From Ustilago trichophora (lineage: Eukaryota; Basidiomycota; Ustilaginomycetes; Ustilaginales; Ustilaginaceae): a stretch of 64,000 bases of DNA. The notes beneath the pieces were generated by a model that saw only the letters and a list, made by a program, of their open reading frames with translations, was not told where the DNA came from and ran no database searches. The translations under genes and the position numbers were made by a program. Positions 40,358-50,955 of the stretch are shown here, in pieces; position 1 is the first letter of the stretch; each line of letters starts with the position of its first letter. The stretch covers positions 2,232,001 to 2,296,000 of the forward strand of contig OOIN01000001.1 in the NCBI GenBank assembly GCA_900323505.1, given 5' to 3'.

Positions 40358-43300
40358 ATGAGCATCGGGTCAGAGCGATCCAGCTCGAATAGCATCCAGG
40401 TTCATCCTGGCCCTGCTGCGGCCGGATCCAACCCTTCTGCCACCCCATCCTCTCAACCCGATTTCGTCCCACGCACTCCAACACCACCTCCACCACAGCA
40501 ACAGCAGAATCAGCAGCACCAAATCCAACAAAACAAACTACCATCTCAGACATTACCGCAACCGCAGTCTAACCAACAAAATGCTGCAGTACCACCACCT
40601 CCAACACCACCAGCAGCAGCAAAGGCAGCGCCGTCTACATCAGCGCCCGTAGCTCAGCCTCCACAGCGTCCGCCGCCCCCTGCCAGCGCCGTCAGTCTTC
40701 ACGATGCCGCCGCAAAGGCCGCCGCTGCAGCTGCGGCAGCCAATCAGAGCGGCGTCAATGGTAGCGCTTCAAAGCAGGTTGCATCGATAGCCCCTAAACC
40801 GGCACCCGTCGTTCCATCAACGCACTCAAGCCAACAGCCTCAAGCGACAGGTACCGCCTCGGCTGCGTCCAGCGGCAAGGCCGAATCCAACGGCGCCCCA
40901 AAGAAAGCAGGCAGAGCCAAACTCAACAAGCAACCAGGTGCTACCAAGCCCAAGCAGAAGCGAAAGGCAAACAATGCCGGCGCGCAAGATGAGCTCGTCT
41001 ACCGTCCAGCCCCCAGCACCGCTGGAGGTACAATTGGAGCTGCACCCGACTCGACCATCCCAGCCATGCTTACCGCCGCCGGTGGTGGTCGCAAAGCGTT
41101 GCCGGAACTTGTCCTTCCCTTCCAGTTGCCTTACACTGACGTTCGACCAGAGATGCCCATGCTCGATAATGCCAGTGTTCAAGCAGCCATGGCAATGGGC
41201 GCATCAGAAACCTCGTCTCCCGACACTGCCAGCGACAGCGAAGACTATTCGGTCATGTCTGACGATTCGGATCTCGATAGCGAAGCCGAAGAGAACCGCA
41301 GGGAGGCCCGTAGGCGCAGACGCGAGCCAGCTACCATCGAGGAGAGCCTGGTGCTGCTTCAGTCGCTGCGACAGTCACGACTCTCGCATCTCTCTTCTCT
41401 CCTCACGCCTTTTAGTCAACGTGTCAGGTCTGGCATGATCTACCCGAACGTCCTGCCTCTCAGCTTGCTTCACGGCCTCAATCCGCGCGATCCTCACGTC
41501 CTCATCCAGCTCGGACGTGCCGATATCCACGTTGGCCCCCATGTCTTTATGAAGACCAAGTTTTGGGAGGTTCGTCCCGACTACGAAATGCCACCGGTCA
41601 TGAACCCTGTCGGTGGCATGCGTGCACCAGGCTCGTTTGGCGTCGCACCAGCTTACGCACGCATGCCTGGTCCTCAATCAATGCCACAGCAGTTGCCTCA
41701 GCCTCAACCGCCTCAGCTGCCCTCGCCGCGTGCAGCCCCAACGATGCCTCAGCCTAGCGTCCCGCTTGCACGCCCACCCACAACCACGCAGAAATCTCCA
41801 GTCGTGCGTCCAGCACCTGCAGCGGCTGCAGTTAGCAATGCCAGTAACGCGACGACGCCTGCTGCACCAAGCCAGGCTGCCTCAAAGCCCGCGACGTTGC
41901 CGTCGCCGGCAACCATGCCGACTCCGACACTGCCCGCGACGCCAGTCGCAAGCACTGCGGGAGTTCGACCGGTGCTACCCGGCAAGACTCCACTTACGTT
42001 GGCGTCAACTGCATCGACACCGGCAGCAGTGTCAGCTTCTGCAGCCGGATCCGCACCAGCATCGACTTCAGCTGTCAAGCCGACCACCGCAAATCTTGCG
42101 ACAACAGCATCAACTACGTCTGTAGCTGCCCCTGTAACCACTACGGTCAAGCCGTCAGCTTCTGCTATGAGTTTGACCCCTGCATCTGGAGCAAGCACGC
42201 CCACTTCTGCCAGTACCGAAAGCAAGCCGGCAACGACTCTCCCAGCACCCGTCACGCTAGCGCCCAAGCCCATGGCTGTGCCCGTGTCTCTTCCGCGACC
42301 TCCTATGACGACGCCGTCGCTGCCAAAACCACCAAGCATCAATCAGAACAACATTCCCTCCAGCGCAAACTCGGCTGCTGCATCCAGCACTGCAGCGACG
42401 TCGTCTACTGGGAATGGCGCTGCGGGTGCAGTTCCGAAGACATCCGCGCCTTTGGCCAAGCCTGCTGGCACGACGGCCGCCGCTGCTGCATCCAGCCCTG
42501 CCGCACCCTCGACTGCTCCCAACGCGACTGCGACACCGTCTGCGGCAGCAACAGGGACCGCACCGCAGGCTGCTTCTGGCGCCTCTGCGTCTGGTCAGGC
42601 TTCGACAGCCGCAAAGTCTGCTTCCAGTGCAAGTACACCTGCCACCGCAGCTGGATCTCAGACACCAGCGCGTCCAGCAGGCCCACCGCCTCCGCCAGCG
42701 ATCGACGCTGTGCTGGTGTCGCGAGTCAATGCCACGGCAGCGCTCAATCCAGAGTTGCAGGAGTTGCTACACATTGCAGCCTCAGGCAAGGCCAACCCGA
42801 ACCAGCTCAAAGCGCTTGGCGTCTGGATTCAGGCTATTACCGCGCAGCTGAGGCAGGACGAGGCCCGCAATGCAGCTGCCGCCAACAACGCCGCAGGAGC
42901 TTCGGGTTCGCGCGCCGGCAATGCTGCATCGACCACTGCGGAAGGCAAGAAGTCGAAGAAGACCAAGGTGGATGAAGCAGCCAAAGCTAGCAAGAAGCAG
43001 GCCAAGATCGACGAGCGCGAGGCCAAGAAGAAGGCCAAGGCCGAGGCGAAAGCGAAAGCACAGGCGGACAAGCAGATGGCGCAAAAGCAGCAAAAGGCAA
43101 AGCAACAGATGCTTCAGCAGCAGCAACAGTTGCACCAACAGCAGCAGCCACCAGCATCCAACAAGCTGCGTCACCCTCCTCCTGGCTGGCCCACGGATGG
43201 ACCTCCTAAGCCGCCAGTCATTGTGGTCGAATTTCGCGAAAACCCAAGCATGCGCTTCATCCTTCCGCTGTGGAAGTGTCTGGTGGAGCGCACCGAGGGT

Positions 43301-44749
43301 ATCGAGCGACCTTCGATCCCCAAGGTCAAGAAGGAGAGGCGCAGCTTTTTCGACAATGACTCTGACGACGAGGAGAGTCAGCGGATCGAGCCGGAGCTCA
43401 AGCTGAGCTTCTTTGCCCCTTCGCTTGGGTCAGATGCTGCGGATGGAAGTGGACTGCGCGAGCTGGAGGAGGAGTTGAAGCGCAAAGCTGCCGAAGAGGC
43501 CAAGCTGAACGCTGCCAGTGCACCTTCCGCAGCCAACGGTGCTTCTTCCTCGACTGCATCGCCTGAGGCTGCTTCTGTATCAAGCGAGAAGAACGACGAC
43601 ACTGCAGCGGCAAATGGAAAGAAGAAGAAGGGCGGCGCGGCGGCTGGCAGCAAGAAAGGCAACAAAGCGATCAAGCAAGAAGCTACCGACACGAGCTTGT
43701 CTTGCGACTACTCGCAGAGCAAGAAGCACGAGGTATACCCTCTCACTTGGGGCATCAAAGGCGGTGTGACCGAGAGTCTCTGGGAAGCGTTTGGTCGGGT
43801 ACCTGGCACTATGACGTGCCAGCCTGTCAAGCGGGAACCTGAGATCGAGCTAGAGCCGGATGTCGCCGAATTCCTGGTGCCCGAGATTCGATACCATCTG
43901 CTGGATCTGCCGATGGAAGAGATCAAGATCCAGAAGGAGACGAGCGAGACGTTTGTGGATCTGTACAGCCAGATGCCCGATCGACGTTTCATTCTTCCGC
44001 GAGTAGCACCTGCGCTCTTGCCGCAGGGACTGGAGGATCATCTTCAGGATCGATTCGCAGTGCGACCTCAATGTATTCAGGGTCGACCGATGGTCAAGCG
44101 CAAGGCGGGAGCACGCGAGGACGATGTGAGCTTCTCGTACGAGGGCATCGGGCTCACCGTGATTGGACCCAACGGCGTCAAGACGGAGCCAGGCGCGACT
44201 CCACCCAAGCCGCCCAAGCGAAAGCGACACGTTGCGACACACAATCCGGATGGCTCGATCAAGAGTTGCGGTGCTTGCGGTAAGACCAAGACGCCCATGT
44301 GGCGACGTGGACCGAAAGGACCCTCGCAGCTTTGCAACGCCTGTGGAGCGCGATGGAAAGCTGGCCGGCTGGTAGTGCCCGAAGTTGCACCGCCTCCGAT
44401 CATTGAAGCGGAGGAAGACAAGTCGAAGGAGGAAGAAGCACGCAAGGAGGATGAGGCGAAGGCTTCGATGCATGGAAGCAACGCGCTGGTGATTCCTCAA
44501 AGTTCAAGCGTCGATGATGGGAGTTATACGGTCATGGCGTCGAGCGGGCTTGTTGGACCGGCACCATTTGGCGATCACAGTGGAGGCGGATTGTTCTCGC
44601 TCTCGACGGACGGCGGACATCTTGGCCGCGGATCGGCGAGTCCGAGTCCATTCATCCGATCGCCCATCCCGGAAGACGATGTGATGCCGGCATCGGTGGA
44701 TCCGAGCATGCTATCGGGATCGATTCGAGTTTCTGCTCATCGTCGATGA
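40358..44749 (+). CDS. GATA-type zinc finger protein with long Ala/Pro/Gln regions
   Basis: 1463 residues from ATG 40358; the longer open frame begins at a TTG. A single GATA finger lies near the C-terminus, C1304-x2-C1307-x18-C1326-x2-C1329, with TPMWRRGP and LCNACGARWK. The 18-residue loop is one longer than in classical fungal GATA activators. The first 300 residues are Pro/Gln/Ala-rich, 400-830 is an Ala/Thr/Pro/Ser low-complexity region, and 860-950 is a Lys/Ala/Gln-rich coiled coil. Two blocks look conserved: EESLVLLQSLRQSRLSHLSS near 355 and a segment after 970 (PVIVVEFRENPSMRFILPLW). It should be a nuclear DNA-binding regulator or chromatin subunit. Its target is unknown. Confidence 0.85.
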   Translation: MSIGSERSSSNSIQVHPGPAAAGSNPSATPSSQPDFVPRTPTPPPPQQQQNQQHQIQQNKLPSQTLPQPQSNQQNAAVPPPPTPPAAAKAAPSTSAPVAQPPQRPPPPASAVSLHDAAAKAAAAAAAANQSGVNGSASKQVASIAPKPAPVVPSTHSSQQPQATGTASAASSGKAESNGAPKKAGRAKLNKQPGATKPKQKRKANNAGAQDELVYRPAPSTAGGTIGAAPDSTIPAMLTAAGGGRKALPELVLPFQLPYTDVRPEMPMLDNASVQAAMAMGASETSSPDTASDSEDYSVMSDDSDLDSEAEENRREARRRRREPATIEESLVLLQSLRQSRLSHLSSLLTPFSQRVRSGMIYPNVLPLSLLHGLNPRDPHVLIQLGRADIHVGPHVFMKTKFWEVRPDYEMPPVMNPVGGMRAPGSFGVAPAYARMPGPQSMPQQLPQPQPPQLPSPRAAPTMPQPSVPLARPPTTTQKSPVVRPAPAAAAVSNASNATTPAAPSQAASKPATLPSPATMPTPTLPATPVASTAGVRPVLPGKTPLTLASTASTPAAVSASAAGSAPASTSAVKPTTANLATTASTTSVAAPVTTTVKPSASAMSLTPASGASTPTSASTESKPATTLPAPVTLAPKPMAVPVSLPRPPMTTPSLPKPPSINQNNIPSSANSAAASSTAATSSTGNGAAGAVPKTSAPLAKPAGTTAAAAASSPAAPSTAPNATATPSAAATGTAPQAASGASASGQASTAAKSASSASTPATAAGSQTPARPAGPPPPPAIDAVLVSRVNATAALNPELQELLHIAASGKANPNQLKALGVWIQAITAQLRQDEARNAAAANNAAGASGSRAGNAASTTAEGKKSKKTKVDEAAKASKKQAKIDEREAKKKAKAEAKAKAQADKQMAQKQQKAKQQMLQQQQQLHQQQQPPASNKLRHPPPGWPTDGPPKPPVIVVEFRENPSMRFILPLWKCLVERTEGIERPSIPKVKKERRSFFDNDSDDEESQRIEPELKLSFFAPSLGSDAADGSGLRELEEELKRKAAEEAKLNAASAPSAANGASSSTASPEAASVSSEKNDDTAAANGKKKKGGAAAGSKKGNKAIKQEATDTSLSCDYSQSKKHEVYPLTWGIKGGVTESLWEAFGRVPGTMTCQPVKREPEIELEPDVAEFLVPEIRYHLLDLPMEEIKIQKETSETFVDLYSQMPDRRFILPRVAPALLPQGLEDHLQDRFAVRPQCIQGRPMVKRKAGAREDDVSFSYEGIGLTVIGPNGVKTEPGATPPKPPKRKRHVATHNPDGSIKSCGACGKTKTPMWRRGPKGPSQLCNACGARWKAGRLVVPEVAPPPIIEAEEDKSKEEEARKEDEAKASMHGSNALVIPQSSSVDDGSYTVMASSGLVGPAPFGDHSGGGLFSLSTDGGHLGRGSASPSPFIRSPIPEDDVMPASVDPSMLSGSIRVSAHRR

Positions 44750-45332
44750 GCAAGCTAGCTCTCAAGCTGAAATGAAAATGTACTAGTATGGGAACAGACA
44801 GCGGTAGTGTGTGTGTACGTGTGTATAAAGAAGAGATCTGATTATGGTTGAGCGGCGTTCACTGATGACTTTGCCGCCGCTGGGGATGTCAATGCATAGC
44901 TCGGCATTGTGCAATGGCTTTGAATGTGTCTGATGTAGGTGGGCTTGACTAGGTACCTCATCAAGCTCGCCGCTTGGATGCCACTTTTTTTTGCCGTTCC
45001 AAGACGTCGACTTCTGCACCGAGGCTTCGACAGAGCGAAGACCCAAGCGCCCCTCTTTTGAAGAAAGGAATCGATCGGCATTGCAGCCGAGCAGCCAAGA
45101 GTGCAAAGATCCTTTTCAAGTGCCGTTTCCAGGTACAACCGAGAAGGTCGAGTTTTCGGCCAATTCAAGAACAGCAGGTCAGAAGAAGACGAGTGTTTGA
45201 AATTTCATGCGGCAGAAGAAATGCCTCGCCCGCGCATCAACAGACGACTTCGCAAGTCCGAGGCTAACAAGGAATTTTTTTAACTAGGAAACAAAATAAA
45301 TAAAAAAGCAATCCAGAGCAAGGCTGCTACTC

Positions 45333-45352
45333 TGTACTGTACTGTACTGTAC
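45333..45352. repeat. TGTAC tandem repeat, four copies
   Basis: Perfect 5-bp unit repeated four times. It shares its sequence with the palindromic cluster at 28683-28709. Confidence 0.85.
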
Positions 45353-46598
45353 ATACGGTACTCGTCAAGTCCGATGCCGAACAAGTGGTTGCGGATCGCT
45401 AAAAGTGCATAGCGTAGAAAGGCTTGGCTTTGGCTACGCCGCCTCCTTGACCTATCCTTGCGCTGCTTGGCATTCACTTTTTTTCGACAAGGTGGCACTC
45501 AAGCTTGCTCACGGTATCACTAGTGAATAGCAATCAAGAAGGAGAGAATGAAAAGAAGCCGATCGGCAACGAAAGGCATATCCATCTCTCCTTCGGCCAG
45601 CTATAGAAAAGCAAAGCTGCTGCACCACGCAATCGCGCTGACACCTGACAGCAAGTTTTTCAAATTGAAATCCAAACCACTTTCTTTTCAAACTGCACAG
45701 AGGTGTATTCGTGTGCGCTCCGAGCAAAGTGCATTTTTACTCACCGAGACACACACACCAGCGCGAACACAGCCAGGGCTCAAAAAAAAAAAAAAAAACA
45801 GCTGCGAACCCCCCTTTTGCCAGCACCCCTTCCTTCGAAATGCTCCTGCCGGGCTGCCGACACTACACTACACTACTGTACAGTACACTACTCTGGTGTT
45901 TTTCTTTTTCGATCTTGAAACCTTTTCAATGCCAGCCAGCTACAGTAGCTACAGTACAGAGTAGCCAGGATGTGGTCGGGTCTTGTGTGTGCTTGGTCGT
46001 GCGCGCACATCGTCGTTGCCACTCTCTCTCTCTGGATACACTGTATTTACACTCCCGTGAATCCAATTTGTGTGCTTTGCTGCACCGCCAAGCCGAACCC
46101 ACCCTTGGAGACCAAGCAAAGCCGGGTCGCCTATTTTCTTCCTTTTCTTGGTCGATGGTCACGAATGAAACCCGGCGTCGTGGTGAAAAAATATGTAAAG
46201 AAAATTTAAAATAAAAAGATTTGTTGCCACAGCGCTGTTGTGCCCCTTTTACCCTCGGTCTCCCCTGTGTGTGCGCGTGTGCGTCCCTTTCTGCGTATGT
46301 CTCTCGGAGTGCGTGCTTCTTGCTTCTTGCTGCTGCTGCTGCTGCTGCGGAAGCCTGCTGTCAAGTCTCACTGTTTGACTCCAACTTGTCCTAAAGCATC
46401 ATCAGTGTAATTTGCGATACCAGCAGATCCGTGAGGAAAGGCTCATTCATCACTTCCGCAACACCGCCTTGACCCTTTTGATACTCTCGTCTCACCCCAC
46501 TCTCCCGGCATCATCATCATCACCACCACCACCATCCTCCCCACCACTCCCACCCACTTCACCACCACCTAGCTACCTTGTTCGCTCGTCCTCTCAAG

Positions 46599-46692
46599 GT
46601 AAGCCCTCTACTCGACTTTGTGAATCTCGTGTTGGTGGACGCACCGCGCTTACCTAGAACACCGCTACTTTGCCATTTGCATCTCCACCCAG
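46599..46692 (+). other. Predicted intron in the 5' leader of the heparinase-like gene
   Basis: 94 bases with GTAAGC donor and CACCCAG acceptor, ending 44 bases before the ATG. Splicing does not change the protein. Confidence 0.5.
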
Positions 46693-46736
46693 GAAGTCAA
46701 CTCTTCAGGAGGCAGGTCCCCTCATTCTCGCCCATC

Positions 46737-49409
46737 ATGTCCTACCAACGCCCCCAGGATCCCTACATTCACTCCAACGCCTCTCAGTACGATGAGCGTT
46801 ACCAGCAGAGCTACCAGCACGGTTACCAACAGCAGGGCTACACCAATGATCCCGCTTCTGGTTACCGCGACTACCCCGATCACGCCTCTGGCTACCAGGG
46901 CTCCGCCTACAAGGAGTCTCAAGAAGGTCTCTACGGTGGTCAGGCGGCTGGCTACGGCGCTGGAGCAGGTGCAGGTGCCGCCTACGGCCAGCAGCGCAAC
47001 GCCGCTACCCAGGCTGCTGCCACTTACTCGTACGCCAAGCCCAAGAAGGGCGTCTCCAAATGGATCAAGATTGGTGTTCCCGTCCTCATCCTCATCATCG
47101 CTGGTGCTGTCGTAGGTGGCATCTTCGGCTCTCGCGCTGCCAAGGACAACAACTCATCCAGCGGTGGAAGCAGCGGCGGCAGTGGCGGTACCGGCAGCGG
47201 CGTTTCCCCCAACGTCCAGGGTGCTGCTCTCACTGCTGCTCAGCAGGCTGCCAAGAACGGCGGCAACAACATGCTCTTCTACCAGGGCACCGACCCTTAC
47301 GGAAATCCCGCCTACGTCTCGGCCAACGTCGACCCCTCGGCCGCCGCCTACAACGGTCAGGCCCACAACCAGTCTTGCACCGACTCGTGGACCGCCACCA
47401 ACAGCCTTACCAACCTTCGTCCTCACCCTCGTATCATGACCACCCAGGCCGAGTGGGACTGCTTGCCCACCAAGATTGCCAACGACGCCTACCTCACCGT
47501 CTGGAACAGCACCATCTTTAACAACGCCACCAACTGGGCCGGCCAGCCCAACGTTGCTTATGTTGCCGACGGTGGCTTCACCGGCTCCGGCATTCTCGAC
47601 GTCAGCCGTGACATTCAGCAGCGCGTCAAGGCCTGGGCTTATGCCTACAAGATGTCCAACAACACCCAGTTCAAAGACCGTCTCTACCGCGAGCTCAACA
47701 ACGCTGCCGGTAACACTCCCACCTTCTTTGGTCAGAACGGCACGCGTTGGAACGCTGCTCATTTCCTCGATGTCGCCGAAATGACCTCGGCTTTCGCCAT
47801 GGCCTACGACTGGCTCTACAACGACTGGAACAACACCGAGAGGACCATGATCCGCAACGCCATTGTCAACTACGGTTTGGTCCCCGGTCAGAACCAGTAC
47901 TCGACCCCCAACGGTTGGTGGAAGCTTCCCGAGAACGGCGACGGCAACTGGAACTGCGTCTGCAACGGTGGTATGCTCACCGGTGCTCTTGCCATCCGCG
48001 GTGACGGCGATGCCAACCAGACCGCCATCGCTGATAGCATCATCAACTCGGCCCTTGACAACATCAAAAACAACTGCATGCGTGGCGCCTACAACGACGG
48101 CACCTGGACCGAAACCCCCAACTACTGGTACTTTGGTACCAACGCCCAGGGTCGCGCTCTCTCTGCCCTCATTTCGGCTACCGGTACCGACCAGGGTCTC
48201 ATGGCCATGAACCCCAACTGGTACAAGACCTCCGACTTCCATATGTACGTCTCCGGTCCCGGTGGTCTCTTTGCTTACGGTGACAACGGTCCCAACAAGT
48301 TTGCCACCACCGCCAACCAGCTCATGCTCTACTCGAAACTCTCTGGCGATGCCCGACCCGCCGTCTACCAGCGTGACCGCGCCGACGCCGCCTTCGACCC
48401 TCTTAGCATGTTCTGGTACGAGCCCACCGCCAAGGGTGCCTTCTGGAACGGCCTCCCCCTCGACCGATTCTTCGACGACGCCCGTGGACAGTGGGCCAGC
48501 ATGCGTAGCTCGTGGACCGACCCCAGCGCTGTCTTTGTCGGTGTCAAGGCTTCCAACCTCACCGGTCACCAGACACACGGTGATCTCGATGCTGGTGACT
48601 TTGTTATTGACGCGCTCGGAACCCGTTGGGCCGGCGAGTACGGAAACGGCAACTACCTCTCGACCGACTACTTCTCCAACGAGACCCAGGGTTCGGCTCG
48701 ATGGACTTACTACCGCAAGGCTACCGACGGTCAGAACACGCTCACCATCAACATGCAGAACCAGAACGTTGCCAACTGCCTTCCCAACAATTCCTTCGCT
48801 TCCACTGGTGTCTCGCAGTCTGGCGATCTTTCGTTCAAGCCTGCTACTACTGATGCAGTGCAGTTCATCAGCGACTTGAGCAGCTGCTACAGTGTACCCG
48901 CTGGCACCGTCCGACGAGGTATCCGCATGCTCAACGGTCGACGACAGGTGCTCGTTCAGGACGAGATTGCTCAGTCCAGCCAGATCACCGACGTTCAGTG
49001 GCGAGTTCAGACCAACGGTACTGTTTCGCTCTCGGCTGACGGCAAGACCGCCACTTTGACCCAGAGCTCGCTCACCGATCCCAACGCCGCCATCAACTAC
49101 AAGGTCGGCCTTGGAGGTACCAAGACCATGAAGGTGCAGATCTTGAGCCCTTCCAACGCTGTCTTTTCTCTGGATGGCCCTCCTGCCACCCGTATCTTTG
49201 GAACTGCCGTTTACTCTGCGCCACCCGAGGAATCGGACCAGACCAACGTTGGTGTTACTGCGCTTCAGATCAAGCTCGGCGGCACTCAGTCTGGCTCGCA
49301 GACCGTTCAGGTCGTCTGGCAGCCTCAGTGGGACTCGCTCTCGGCCGCTGACCAGGCTACTCCCAAGTCGGTCCCCCTCAGCCAGTGGAGTCTCACCTCG
49401 CACAACTAA
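46737..49409 (+). CDS. Membrane-anchored heparinase II/III-like polysaccharide lyase
   Basis: 890 residues from the ATG at 46737 (MSYQRPQ). The first 105 residues are Tyr/Gln/Gly-rich and cytosolic, followed by one membrane helix (WIKIGVPVLILIIAGAVVGG, about 108-127) and a Ser/Gly linker, so it is a type II membrane protein with the catalytic part outside. The lyase part has the alpha/alpha barrel motifs HFLDVAEM and AYDWLYNDWN near 341-365, NWNCVCNGG near 404 and NYWYFG. The later heparinase II/III beta region carries HQTHGDLDAGDFVIDALG near 610. Many NxT/S sites fit secretion. Substrate may be an acidic polysaccharide (chondroitin-, alginate- or heparin-like) but cannot be deduced. The high codon bias suggests strong expression. 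Confidence 0.85.
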   Translation: MSYQRPQDPYIHSNASQYDERYQQSYQHGYQQQGYTNDPASGYRDYPDHASGYQGSAYKESQEGLYGGQAAGYGAGAGAGAAYGQQRNAATQAAATYSYAKPKKGVSKWIKIGVPVLILIIAGAVVGGIFGSRAAKDNNSSSGGSSGGSGGTGSGVSPNVQGAALTAAQQAAKNGGNNMLFYQGTDPYGNPAYVSANVDPSAAAYNGQAHNQSCTDSWTATNSLTNLRPHPRIMTTQAEWDCLPTKIANDAYLTVWNSTIFNNATNWAGQPNVAYVADGGFTGSGILDVSRDIQQRVKAWAYAYKMSNNTQFKDRLYRELNNAAGNTPTFFGQNGTRWNAAHFLDVAEMTSAFAMAYDWLYNDWNNTERTMIRNAIVNYGLVPGQNQYSTPNGWWKLPENGDGNWNCVCNGGMLTGALAIRGDGDANQTAIADSIINSALDNIKNNCMRGAYNDGTWTETPNYWYFGTNAQGRALSALISATGTDQGLMAMNPNWYKTSDFHMYVSGPGGLFAYGDNGPNKFATTANQLMLYSKLSGDARPAVYQRDRADAAFDPLSMFWYEPTAKGAFWNGLPLDRFFDDARGQWASMRSSWTDPSAVFVGVKASNLTGHQTHGDLDAGDFVIDALGTRWAGEYGNGNYLSTDYFSNETQGSARWTYYRKATDGQNTLTINMQNQNVANCLPNNSFASTGVSQSGDLSFKPATTDAVQFISDLSSCYSVPAGTVRRGIRMLNGRRQVLVQDEIAQSSQITDVQWRVQTNGTVSLSADGKTATLTQSSLTDPNAAINYKVGLGGTKTMKVQILSPSNAVFSLDGPPATRIFGTAVYSAPPEESDQTNVGVTALQIKLGGTQSGSQTVQVVWQPQWDSLSAADQATPKSVPLSQWSLTSHN

Positions 49410-50955
49410 GCGTGTAACGCATTCCTACAAAAGCTCTTCTTTGAATAGAGAAGCAAAAGCAAACCTGCTTCTCTCGTATCTTTGTCTTTTGCTTTACATT
49501 ATATATACACTTACGGACAATCACCTTGGGACACACTCCCGCCCTTTTTCTTTTCAAACCGCGCGGTCGATCGTCCATCCTCTTGTCTTTGTCTCTCTCT
49601 CTTTCGACTCCTTTTCCTTTGTTGGCACCTCCGTAACACTCTGAACATTCGCTTGTACCTGTGATCCTGTCATGATTCGTAACTACTGTCCTTTCTCCTT
49701 TTTCTTTTGCCATCGGTTTGTGGTTTCGATCCGTGCAAATTGTGCATCTGGACCTTGGACAAGTTGATGGTGTCTCGCCTCTCCACATATTCTTTCATTA
49801 AGGTGTTTTGGCTCTATCACTTCTTGTGTTGCTAGCAATATCTCTTCCTAGGCACCTGACGATGAACGATGGGCTGGGAACAAGGATTTACAGGTCTAGC
49901 CCAGCAATCCATTTCCTCCAAGTCTCGTTACACACTCGATTCTTCCTTGCCTCCTCTGTACTCTTCAACTTCTGTAGCTAGAAATGGTCGCCTTCCGCCT
50001 CCTGTTTTTTCCCTAGTGTGGCCGGCTCAGCAGCCATGTCTAGCTCGCTTTGCTCAGCCAGTACACAACATGTGCCTAGTCAATCTCATCCTGGTGCCCG
50101 AGAAGAGGCTTTACCGTCTTCGGCGAACAAATCCTGTCAGCTGCCACTTACGAGGCCCGGAGCAGCGCAACGTTTCAGGAGGTGAAAGCTCCGACCATTA
50201 CCGGCGGGCACGGCACTCACGATGAGAAGCAAGAGGTTGCTTAACTTCCTAGGTTAGGTTTGACCACGATGGTTGCCGAGTTAATTGTTGCAGATAGAGT
50301 GGCTTGTACTGTACCTGCGCGAAAAGACGCTCAAGAATCGCCCGAATACAGTTTGCCACCCACCCTGCGAGCGCTCATTTCCACACATCGAGAGATAGCA
50401 TTTGCAAGAGTGGATGAAGTTTGCTACTATACCTTTTCTCGACGTCGAGCAGCGCAAAGATGCAGGGAAAAAAAGTGGCATTTCGACACGGCGGAGTGTG
50501 ACGTGAGGTGTGCTGAGAGATTTGTCAAAAACGGGAAAACGTCAGGGCGCGTGAAAGATGCGGTGGACACCTTTTGTGTGTGTATGTGGGTTGGTGGACA
50601 CCTTGCTGCTTCTCGCCCCCGCATATGCTTTCTCTCCGCACAGTTGTCACCTCGAGCCCTCAGATAAAGAATAATCCTCTGTCTTGGGTCACTTTTCCTT
50701 CTTCTTTATATCTTTATCATCTATTGGCACTTCTTCAACGATTGCCACTACATTGGAGCCATCCCACTTGAATCAACACTAGACGCTCCTTCGATCGTGT
50801 CGAACAGCTGGAAGCAACTCGAACTTCAACACCACCCACTGCCTCCCCGCGCGCATTTCAGGCTACGCAACAGCAAGGTTGCGCTTCCTCACTGACCCCT
50901 CACATTCATCACACACTCTTCGCTAGACTAGACAAAGCGCACGTCATTTACAAAG
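49410..50955. other. Intergenic, upstream of monooxygenase gene
   Basis: 1.5 kb without supported gene. A TTGTACTGTAC motif lies at 50304-50314. The last 330 bases before the monooxygenase ATG have no plus-strand ATG, consistent with its leader. Confidence 0.5.

Larger units (their letters stand above)
44750..46736. other. Intergenic region before the heparinase-like gene
   Basis: No gene is supported. It contains TGTAC x4 at 45333-45352, further TACAGTAC motifs at about 45874-45887 and 45941-45958, an A17 run at 45782-45798, and CTG repeats near 46331-46348. From about 46300 the sequence has no ATG on the plus strand up to the gene. A leader intron is predicted at 46599-46692. Confidence 0.55.

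Noticed and set aside
47154..49403. 749-codon open frame antisense to the heparinase-like gene
   Set aside because: Same reason: strongly biased codons on the sense strand remove stops on the other strand. The translation is Val/Gly-rich without domain.
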